Positions 43,901-50,328 of a stretch of 64,000 nt of DNA are shown piece after piece (position 1 is the stretch's first letter; every line of letters starts with the position of its first letter). Source of the DNA: Sporisorium sorghi (Eukaryota > Basidiomycota > Ustilaginomycetes > Ustilaginales > Ustilaginaceae); contig JALCCG010000069.1 in the NCBI GenBank assembly GCA_023212695.1, positions 24,420-88,419 on the forward strand, in the 5' to 3' direction. The notes beneath the pieces were generated by a model. It made no database searches, was not told the origin of the DNA, and worked only from the letters and a program-made list of their open reading frames with translations. The position numbers and the translations under genes are program-made.

Positions 43901-44001
43901 TGTGGGTGCGATGCATCACGTACGAGATCGAAAAGATTGTGCGCGACGATGTGGAGCGCGAGAAGAAGCTCAAGAACACGGGCAGGGTCGACTATAAGTA
44001 G
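37777..44001 (+). CDS. SPO71: Giant PH-domain protein, Spo71/Mug56-like
   Basis: 2,074 aa in one uninterrupted frame; the start ATG has A at -3 and G at +4. Residues 1-720 are disordered and Ser/Pro/Arg-rich. A short conserved block, GESFQVGQRFWHILNARRDE (about 727), matches the N-terminal motif of the Spo71 family. Another disordered stretch leads to a first split PH domain from about 1,215 (DRMLVKIAWTPHEDLPSDFD, then WREFVVVFRMGKLELWTD). A middle PH-like part contains VEGFLWRVKPVSG and GHIYVCRTS. A last PH domain starts about 1,840 (RSGRLFHKKSSYGAFKARDY through RDLWVRCITYEIEKIV). In yeast Spo71 recruits the lipid-transfer protein Vps13 to the prospore membrane; fission yeast has Mug56. Smuts form no ascospores, so the role here is open. 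Confidence 0.8.
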   Translation: MATSNPSASPSARAFEPQQDARPTPSHHASSSSKAPASAHFPPFRPPCLKCQPILKHSHSTASVPTNHPADSTTLVTPANHVTVRQYIGPLPVSASAARAIAKAIAEDGSYQHASSSPNDPSGSTQGQSSEPDEQHPVHAIDHADPPANPSSSNDTSQSQTWTDPFSVQTSAELQQHEQKRAQSSFLTSPKRQPIALPPPRPRMVRKDPSSTSVLSNASFASAQSLDRDALSDSEAAQRARPAATPSVSNLRSISPSKKRFTLGSKKSNQSFPVTSAASASFKPPPPTSILRNAASFGPLNHDKSHLSADAATSKSITNVRSADNLRVSALRQQRRIGSEGSEGSRLPASSASSPHAAPSALPVLDLPLNELEEAINDALPSQDATHPPSPSAHQGLHRSQGQGSTTDSPNHGLENERRALNSSNDTTITRGSTEAAYRGTAPTLKPKTSFSSTSDSNAAEPCNGDTTAPQDRNLLHPAWEQASHSVAPTAAQDSQTEVVHDGSATLPDTALPAELPGDYRSPTKASRNLVGRGFPVKKRSLTFTGEQSTDTAQRGPFSAYLPRAVDHHRDYSRQSRLSRASTVGTFNTVGTVATEGSFGATAGPSSSLARKFLAGGSLRRDTKRADTVKLGSQRLKLGPTRTDSICEPNPSSSPSSARTRKTASPFAVRRRHTARSASYASMRRDDSRRISASGTEGSLTESASFTRTRGVQPGAVGTSAGGTKWVGESFQVGQRFWHILNARRDELQKSLQCSCGNDQASSQNSSEADASSQDSEASRKKHAEEQAAKVEHLKQSPDGVITLLAQQAQDISNDKASEAQAADAQRDASIEPPKRQLEAPLLEATSSAQKDKAETRPSSRRKLLSDDSAATIQTVHPDESTPLAIEARQGWSEIVSKMSSLTGELGNTLKARKFDRQNGSSSPHGSQSTSKQEKSNANLGAELATMRTERNGSPRLPADSDFKILARSSSLVESDRSSAASNSVYASLHPSTQTNGIAPRASSLASGKTPTMTRGEALSHPSPPASVEANDPALVHQLLRRKSDLGEKPQHLSDAASDHAVATMPVSSPLNLTPARESAYPYSGPLAEQDPFPLDTSPTNEGEAAAHARKQTGLLKVVAIATNADRKKTVKFDTGSVRPPLKGRFTASLFAGKAEDSQGQPSNLGYGVAGDAQPRPPEEVLARPQPNALGVPKSRNSSSPDSEVYGSETSIITRKSVLKKDRMLVKIAWTPHEDLPSDFDELVARKYTMREEDWREFVVVFRMGKLELWTDPTLTNKLIGHGDRLKLRLTIPLSRGSTFVSLFSPIDRIFCVTFQPWKSLSSHHSKRGLHLRRQGTDLVFFDCRARSVAADWIWELWRELGGLIPESLEVHVPSFGLKVRIPVPESMPVEKPDSVTTPGSQLSTEKGGHLALSSIGKSHDGGEGFKLVNRKNVISMVWKLFCRIEQWKELMEQSQKRGLRLELAWRRGTELDWVINERTVENQPRDWAVLSGALLRDFKHPAILELRAAAHYPTSVSTAPNEYMQEPPAVEGFLWRVKPVSGALTRLYFTTYDGHIYVCRTSRAFPPDRHLAVQMQEAVDMRVPRTSGATQGRAPKASTPSTSNALKRALAKFVGANKAARRDEDVATLRQNVLEAISYPAQTEEEFQGQIDAYESFETRRQFEQIRGSDGFIDLKHIHTIKTIGNGPVRCPGEDDIRRPTRATQGPLMRKVKDDLAVAQRDDEESDDEDEAVVDIGGQEGLELAEDSNDVRRARQIEITLTNGKTIRLEAFSASIAREWVERIAELVKYWRRRERADAVELMYAAGVDMTELHKQLQGRSAHMNSFDHVDEQKLSPMLGNIWNWCQIEGCRNIIRSGRLFHKKSSYGAFKARDYVLIAGRLLCFKLVKSVRTTRARQNNGIFHRRQDTVIHLRDAYVYSGKLSEDMLKNGRSDPAQAVSGIGGGGSNSGKRHRVPRVYADGLFSIDDDEDCTFVIRYRPERVNTPANPSVTSLHGKDGKAAARGVAAGASQDAACSVPRLDDKTHKYIAMRARSKVERDLWVRCITYEIEKIVRDDVEREKKLKNTGRVDYK

Positions 44002-44332
44002 CCCCGGCTTCGGAAGGGCTGAAGACGCTCGAAAAGGACATTCACTTGAGTGTGGCGAGAGTGGGCCAGACCATCGACATCCATATACCCAAGGCTCACT
44101 CTCAGCCGAAGCGCGTTGTACATAGCTGCACAATAGAAGGGCTTCTTTCGCTGTTGACCTTACGCTGACCAAGATGTGAGCCGATGCGAGTCCGAAGAGA
44201 CGAGTTGAGATGACTTGAGCGAAGGTAAAAGTACAATTGAAAGGCGGGAATAAGCTGGCAAGGGGGAGAAGGTGTGACTGATCGAAGGGAGACGCCGTGT
44301 GAGAGGCAGATCGCAGACTCCACGGTGATTGA
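44002..44332. other. Convergent 3' intergenic region
   Basis: 331 bp between the convergent stops of the Spo71-like gene and MRPS12. No features beyond presumed 3' UTRs. Confidence 0.6.
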
Positions 44333-44839
44333 TCAGGCGGCAGCCTTGGGCTTCTTTGCGCCGTACTTTGATCTAGAAGTCTGTCTGCCCGCGACACCAG
44401 CCAGGTCCTGTGCGCCTCGTACGAGGTGGTAGCGGATACCGGGGCAATCCTGTACACGGCCGCCTCTTACAAGCACCACCGAGTGCTCTTGCAAGTTGTG
44501 ACCCTCACCAGGGATGTAGGCGGCGACGGAACGGCCGTTCGAGAGCTTGACACGGGCCACTTTACGAATAGCCGAGTTGGGCTTCTTGGGCTTGGTGGTG
44601 AAGATCTTGCTGCAGACGCCCTTGACGAACGGTTTGGCTTCGAGCGCAGGCACCTTGTTGACGGCGGGGCGGTGCGGTTTTCTTGCGCCTCGGAGGTTCT
44701 GTTGCAGAGTGACCGACCAGCTTGGCGTTGTGGAAAAGGCACGTTGGCCAGAGATGGTGGAGGAGACAGAGGCAGAGGCAAGGCGAGAAGGCCCAGCGAC
44801 TGCGCTGCGCAAGAGCGACGAGACCATGTTCCACGGCAT
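44333..44839 (-). CDS. MRPS12: Mitochondrial ribosomal protein uS12m
   Basis: 168 aa, intronless; start at [20 protein letters not shown], an amphipathic Arg/Ser-rich presequence of about 45 residues. The mature part is a full uS12: [17 protein letters not shown], then the decoding-site motif [40 protein letters not shown], and [19 protein letters not shown]. It ends in the basic [12 protein letters not shown]. uS12 lines the small-subunit decoding centre, and changes in the KPNS loop of bacterial relatives give streptomycin resistance or dependence. A second Met (residue 5) is also possible. Divergent from the ChAP gene over a 701-bp promoter. Confidence 0.96.
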   Translation of the reverse strand: MPWNMVSSLLRSAVAGPSRLASASVSSTISGQRAFSTTPSWSVTLQQNLRGARKPHRPAVNKVPALEAKPFVKGVCSKIFTTKPKKPNSAIRKVARVKLSNGRSVAAYIPGEGHNLQEHSVVLVRGGRVQDCPGIRYHLVRGAQDLAGVAGRQTSRSKYGAKKPKAAA

Positions 44840-45540
44840 TCTAGTTCGAAGGTGTATGTGGTGATGAATGAATGCCGCTTAATTATGAAAGCTCGTTGTG
44901 GATCGTCGTCTTCGTCGTTGATGATGATGGTAAGGATTCAGTTGAGACTAACTAGTCGGGAAAAAAGTTGCAACGCAGCTCATCTTCTTCCGTCAGTCAC
45001 GTGATCTCTTTGACAGCTAACAAATCTAACAAGTTTGGGAAAATGCCACGCGATGCGAACGAGCCAGCGAAAGCGATGCGAAGCCAGGAAGAAACGAAAC
45101 ACACGCTGTGCGCCAGCCTGTCTCGCGGAGAGCGAGAGCGAGAGAAAGAGCAATTGCGCTGCTCACTCGCGAAATACGCTCTCTCGCTCGGCACGGGCGG
45201 TCAAGCCACTCGAAAAGTCACACATCCCTCGAAACGGCGCATCCGACAGTTTTCCAACGCAGCACTTTGACGGGCAAAAACGACTCTTCTTACTCTCATC
45301 ACCTTGATCACATCGCATCCTCCTTTCTTTCCTTCCCAAAAGGCCACTTTGCAGGCTACAACCAATCCGTGCGGACCCTCTCATCGCTTTCGATCGAGTT
45401 GTCACATTGTAGACGGCACGCAGGGGCGGCGACAGGGACGCATCCGACACGAACACACTTGCCCTCTTCTTCGGAACGCTGACACACGCGACAGCATTCG
45501 ATAGAGGCGCGACACAACACCCAGATCAACGGCAGTCATC
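44840..45540. promoter_or_regulatory. Divergent promoter MRPS12 / ChAP gene
   Basis: 701 bp. It contains the palindrome TCACGTGA at 44997-45004 and several GAGAGCGAGAG-type purine runs. No gene was seen. Confidence 0.5.
44997..45004. promoter_or_regulatory. TCACGTGA E-box palindrome
   Basis: A perfect 8-bp E-box of the Cbf1/USF bHLH type, 158-165 bp upstream of the MRPS12 ATG. Binding is inferred from motif knowledge only. Confidence 0.4.
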
Positions 45541-47979
45541 ATGGGAGACACTTTCCAGTCACAGCCCGAATTCTTCGAGGTCGAGCTCGGCGAATCTCTG
45601 CTTTCCAGGACAGAGACGCTCGCCTCATTTCGAGAGTTGGGCCCACCCGATCTCGTCCATATCATCAAAACCACAGGCACCAGCGCCAGATCACGCGACA
45701 TTGGCTCGTATCACTACGTCTCTGGTGTCGATGCTTCCTCTTCTGCCGCTCTCGCCGCCTACATCAACAGCCTCACCTACGAACTCGACCAGAATCCAGG
45801 CTTCTTCTCCAACAAGGTCGCCTACAAGCTCAAGAGCGGTGCTTACTGCTGCTTCAATGCCTTTTCGCGCGTCGACGTGCGTGTAGAGGTGCGCATTCCA
45901 GGCAGCGTTGATGCCTACGTCGTCGATCTACGCGGAGAGCGTCACGAAACCACGCCCGAGATCTGGCAGGAGGTCTACCTCTCGGCGCTTCTCCGTTCCA
46001 TCCTTTACGCCGATGATGCCAACTACCGCCTTGCAGGCTATCGAAAGCTCGATCCCATCTCCAGTCCTGACGCAGAGCATCGCTTCCTCCAAGCTGCAGA
46101 GAATCTCTTCTTCAAAGGATGGCAGCTCGGCTCGGATCCCGAGATCCAGGTCGCTACCGTCGTTTCAAATCATCTCACCGCAGGCATCCTCAAGTACTTT
46201 GGCGAGGCTTCCAGGTACGAACAGGCTGTCAACCTTTTCGAAAAGCTCTGGGCAAGGGAGCCAGAGGTAGCCGCTCTCGTCGCGCAATCCTACATTGGCA
46301 TGAACGAAGAGATCAAAGCCGTCCAAGTCATGCACAGCGCCATCAAAGAAACGCCCCAATCCTACGCTTTGCTCCATGCTCAGGTCGACTTTTTGCGTTC
46401 CAAGGGCAAGCACGAGTGGGCTCTGAAGGTGGCCAAGCAGGCCGTCAATTGCGCACCCTCCGAATTCATCACCTGGGCCAAGCTCACCGAATGCTATATT
46501 GACCTCGAGCAGTGGGAGTCGGCGCTATACACGCTCAATTCGTGTCCCATGTTCACCTACAACGAGCGCGACCTCCACCGCATGCCGACACCGGCACGCA
46601 GCCATTTGCCCGTCAAGACCTTCATCACCGAAAGCGGCCTGGTCGACGAAGAGAGCGCGCGCGACAACGAGGCAGATGTCGCGCTTTTGCGTCTGCCTGC
46701 GCCAGCGCTGCGTGGTACCTTTGCCAAGGCGTATGCGCTGCTTGGCCGTCTTGTCAGCTCGATCGGGTGGGATGAGCTGCTTCGATACCGCTCCAACGTC
46801 TTTGTCATGGAGGAGGAGTATCGTGCGCAGAAAGCTGCTGCAACACAGCCCGATGAGGCAGCGGGAGCCGAGGATGACGCCTCGATTCGTGGCGTGGCAC
46901 CCGTCGATTCACCTGCCATTGCGTCGTCCACCCCACCGCAGCCTTCGATCGCTTCGGCTGCCGCCAAGGGTCTCGATGCTGAGACAGACGACTCGGCAGA
47001 TCACAGCGAAGACGACATGGACAGCAACGAGCTTCAGCCCGCCAACGCGGCTGCACAAAAATCGCAGCTCGGCATCAACTCGGCTGCCAACGCCTCGTCG
47101 CAATCCATCCCCACCATCAAGATCTCGACCGAGTCGGACCACGAGCGCGAGAAGCAAGAGTTGGAAGACTACATGAAGACGATGAACCAGCCATCAGGAC
47201 AGCAGGCCGGTGCAGCAGACGACGAGGCAACGCGCGGCTCGATCCAAGTCGAGCCTCCACCGCTCGAGAAGCCCGCACAAGCTTCGGCGGGACACGAGAG
47301 AAGCGAGTCGACGTCTACGGCTGTACCCGGTGATCTGTCGTCTGCCTCGCACAACGGCACTGGAGTGAACGGCAAGCCGGTCCCCATTGTCAATGGCGAA
47401 CACGATGCGTCGATCGCCATGGCGGAAGCACGTCAGAAGGAAAAGAACACGGGCTTTTCGTTCCGTGACAAGCGCCTTTGCGAGCGATGGCTCGACAACC
47501 TCTTCATGGTGCTCTATGAGGACTTGCGCGTCTACACCATCTGGCGGGCCGAGATCGCGCACTTCCGCACTCAGAACCTCGCGTACCGCAAGACGGGCAC
47601 CGAATGGGAGATCCTCGGCGAGCTCGCGCTGCGTCTGCTGCACAAGGACGAAGCGAGAGACGCCTTCCAACGCTGCGTCGACGTCAAGTTTAGCGCCAAG
47701 GCCTACCTGCGTCTGCTGGAAATCTACACCGAAGCGAGAGATGTGCAGAGAAGCCTGTGGACCGCCATCCGCCTCACGGCGTACCATCACAGGTGGTACA
47801 TGGAGGGCAGCTTCCCCGGCGCGGTGGCGACGAGCCTGTTCAAGCTGATCAAGACCGAGGGGTTGGCGAAAGTGTCGTACACGTTGGTCTCGATGAGTCC
47901 GCCCCAGGCGATATTGAGGTTGATGCAGAACTATTTCGCCTATGCTACGGCTTTCAAGATTCCTGGGTACGACTTTTGA
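45541..47979 (+). CDS. ChAPs family exomer subunit (Bch1/Bud7/Chs6-like)
   Basis: 812 aa, intronless; start at MGDTFQSQPEFFEVELGESL. With Chs5 these proteins form exomer, a trans-Golgi cargo adaptor that sends chitin synthase and other membrane proteins to the plasma membrane. The N-terminal Chs5-binding/beta region (GPPDLVHIIKTTG, GSYHYVSGVD, GAYCCFNAFSRVDVRVEVRI) is followed by TPR-like helical hairpins (about 200-330: ASRYEQAVNLFEKLW, HEWALKVAKQAV, WESALYTLNSCPMF). A disordered acidic insert (about 440-630) precedes the conserved C-terminal helical block: RWLDNLFMVLYEDLRVYTIW, then EWEILGELALRLLHKDEARD. It ends LRLMQNYFAYATAFKIPGYD plus F. Fungal relatives have one to four paralogues; only one is visible here. 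Confidence 0.95.
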   Translation: MGDTFQSQPEFFEVELGESLLSRTETLASFRELGPPDLVHIIKTTGTSARSRDIGSYHYVSGVDASSSAALAAYINSLTYELDQNPGFFSNKVAYKLKSGAYCCFNAFSRVDVRVEVRIPGSVDAYVVDLRGERHETTPEIWQEVYLSALLRSILYADDANYRLAGYRKLDPISSPDAEHRFLQAAENLFFKGWQLGSDPEIQVATVVSNHLTAGILKYFGEASRYEQAVNLFEKLWAREPEVAALVAQSYIGMNEEIKAVQVMHSAIKETPQSYALLHAQVDFLRSKGKHEWALKVAKQAVNCAPSEFITWAKLTECYIDLEQWESALYTLNSCPMFTYNERDLHRMPTPARSHLPVKTFITESGLVDEESARDNEADVALLRLPAPALRGTFAKAYALLGRLVSSIGWDELLRYRSNVFVMEEEYRAQKAAATQPDEAAGAEDDASIRGVAPVDSPAIASSTPPQPSIASAAAKGLDAETDDSADHSEDDMDSNELQPANAAAQKSQLGINSAANASSQSIPTIKISTESDHEREKQELEDYMKTMNQPSGQQAGAADDEATRGSIQVEPPPLEKPAQASAGHERSESTSTAVPGDLSSASHNGTGVNGKPVPIVNGEHDASIAMAEARQKEKNTGFSFRDKRLCERWLDNLFMVLYEDLRVYTIWRAEIAHFRTQNLAYRKTGTEWEILGELALRLLHKDEARDAFQRCVDVKFSAKAYLRLLEIYTEARDVQRSLWTAIRLTAYHHRWYMEGSFPGAVATSLFKLIKTEGLAKVSYTLVSMSPPQAILRLMQNYFAYATAFKIPGYDF

Positions 47980-48822
47980 GTCGATGTTCAAGGGCGCACC
48001 GTTTCGCAATATAGCAACCTTTTCACTCTGTATTGGTGTATAGTTATGTGTGTCATACGAAGGAGAGGGGGGTTGTGGTACGTGTTTGACAGCGTTGGAG
48101 CATGAAAGACCGATCGGAAGGACCCTCGGACGTGTTCGGAAGTGACTGTCGAACCAAAGTCGTACTCGAGCTTGTGTACCGATGAGGGACAGCCTCTGTG
48201 TCGCTCCTTCTGCCGGCGGACGAAGCTGTTGGCGAACATTTGTTCATTGGTTCTTCGCATGCCTACTTCTGCAATACCAGCACGGAAAAAAAGGCTCCGA
48301 CGACGTCAAGACATCCAGCGCGTTCGGAGAGCAAACTTCGGACGGATCGACAAGGGTCCAATCGGGTGCAAGTCCGTCGCTTGACGCGTGGATAAAAGTT
48401 TTTCGAAGTGTCAAGTAGAGCAAGCCAGACCCTTCTCTTCAGCTCGGCCAGCGTTGCAAGGGTACAAGCCAAGGACGCCCATCGTTGTCGTTTGGGCATC
48501 AACAATGATTTGGCTTCGGTCGCAACATGGGGTCACGGGTTTCGGGCGGATGATCGGGCAATGCCGTGATTTGCGGTGCGCTTTGCATCGTGGCTTAGGA
48601 GAAAGCGAAAACCAAGCAAAGCAGCGCAGCTCGGCTCGAGCGCCTGGTTTTTCTTGGCAACATGGCAACATGTCATAGCACAGCCCGAGGCGCGCTATTT
48701 TTCTCGGCGATTTTTTTTCTGCCTGCTGCGACCCTTCACGATGTGCAGGAATTCTTCGGCCTGTCACTTCCGCCCGTCGATCTTCGGCAGGAAAGGGGAG
48801 AGACAAAAAAGCCTCGACCATA
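47980..48822. other. Intergenic 3' of ChAP gene, left flank of the MITE-like element
   Basis: 843 bp with no credible gene on either strand. There is an 8-nt T run near 48711. Confidence 0.55.
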
Positions 48823-48925
48823 ACGTAGTTCACGTAGATGCGAGATCCCCGTAGATGCGAGATTTTGACCTAATATTGCCATGTGCAGCCACTTTTTAAA
48901 ATCTGACCATGATCACTTCAACAGC
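48823..48925 (+). repeat. Left terminal inverted repeat
   Basis: Contains the word CGTAGATGCGAGAT twice in tandem near the outer end, then a more AT-rich inner part ending ATCACTTCAACAGC. Confidence 0.85.
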
Positions 48926-49232
48926 ATTTTTCTTGGTGACACAAGACTCAGTACATGCTATCCAACAGCATGGTCTTGTAGCCAGGAAGCCAAAGAATGC
49001 ATACATACCCATATAAGGCTAGTTTGTGTTGCAGCCAATGCCAAAAAATGTGAAGTAAGAAAAAAGTCGATTTTGGCTGTCACTGTAGCAGCACATTTTT
49101 GCTTGTTCGCAATTTTGGCTTCTTTGAATTGGCGATGTGCTCATATGAGCATGGTAGCATACTCTCAGACATAGTATCTACATGCCTCTAAAGTTTGAGG
49201 TTGATTGGAGGACTTTGTTCTAATGGTCAGGA

Positions 49233-49335
49233 GCTGTTGAAGTGATCATGGTTAGGTTTAAAAAAGTGGCTGCACACGGCAATATTAGGTCAAAATCTCG
49301 CATCTACGGGGATCTCGCATCTACGTGAACTACGT
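49233..49335 (-). repeat. Right terminal inverted repeat
   Basis: Reverse complement of the left arm with four substitutions, all in the inner half, including an A/G change after TATTGCC. The outer 60 bp are identical. Confidence 0.85.
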
Positions 49336-50328
49336 TACAGTAAAGTATTTTCACAGGCAGGCACATGACATGTTATGCAAGGGTGGATGATTGGCTGGTT
49401 GGTTGAGGAAATGCTGCCGTCGTCGCGATCCCGTCGGCTCACACGCACTGTTTGCAGTTGCGCGTGTGTGTGAGTTTTTGCGGCTCGTTCCGACCGCTTG
49501 CTGCTTGGCGTGTCCGCAGATCATTTCATCCTTGCGGAGAGAAAGATAACAAAGGGAGAGCAAGCGACCTCATGTCGTCTCTCGAACCCCTGTCTGGCAG
49601 TTGAGAAGTGGGAGAAGAAACGCCCTCACGCAGATGTGTGTAGGGAAGAAGTGAGGGAAAGGAACGTCGCACTCAAACTCAGAGCACGCCTAGGGGGTTT
49701 TCTTTTTTCTCCCGCAAAGCGCAGGTTTGGGTGGGGTTGTGTTGACGATCAATCGCAAGCCTCGCCAGTCATTGAGCAACAGCGGAAAGCTTGATTTTGA
49801 ACAACCACGCAGAGCGTGCGGAAGCGTGGTGGCTTGACTCCCTCGCTGCATGTGCAGCAGCAGCAGCCAGCAAGCAGGGCCAGCAGCGTCTGTCTCTGTT
49901 TGCGTTTGTCTCTTCGGTCGATCCGTGACCCTTTTTTGGACTGACAGGGTCTTGTCCCTGTCTTTCTTCGCTTGCAGGAATCGGGGCTTGGCGGTTTCGG
50001 GCCTTCCTTCCTTTTGCCTCTTCCTCGTCCGTCACACCACGGAATTGGCCGAAGAGAACGTTGAGAGGGACCGTAAATATCCATCGGACCTTCCGGCTGG
50101 CTACGGATTGGTCCCGAGCACACACACTGTACACTCTTTTTGCTCGCTGACCGATTGCTCTATCCTACCTTCCTTCTCCCTCCCTCTCCGTTTTCTTCCA
50201 CCATCATCACCTCCATCACCACCACCTTCTTTCCCTTCCGAACGAAACGGCTGTGCCGATAGATATAGAGAGCCACGTCCTTCCGACACCCTCTCTCTTC
50301 ATCACAGCCAGGATAGAGGAGCGCAGAA
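49336..50328. promoter_or_regulatory. Promoter/leader of the GMC oxidoreductase gene
   Basis: 993 bp between the MITE-like element and the GMC start. The last ~150 bp are strongly pyrimidine-rich (CCTTCCTTCTCCCTCCCTCT and following), a common leader feature in filamentous fungi. No gene was seen. Confidence 0.5.

Larger units (their letters stand above)
48823..49335. mobile_element. MITE-like element with 103-bp terminal inverted repeats and TA target duplication
   Basis: The left arm (48823-48925) and the reverse complement of the right arm (49233-49335) are the same length and differ at only 4 of 103 positions by eye. Both begin ACGTAGTTCACGTAGATGCG. Each end is flanked by TA (48821-48822 and 49336-49337), as expected for a Tc1/mariner-type target duplication. 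The ~307-bp interior is AT-richer than the flanks, and its frames are under 100 codons with no transposase motifs. The element is therefore non-autonomous. The near-identical arms suggest fairly recent insertion or amplification. Confidence 0.85.
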
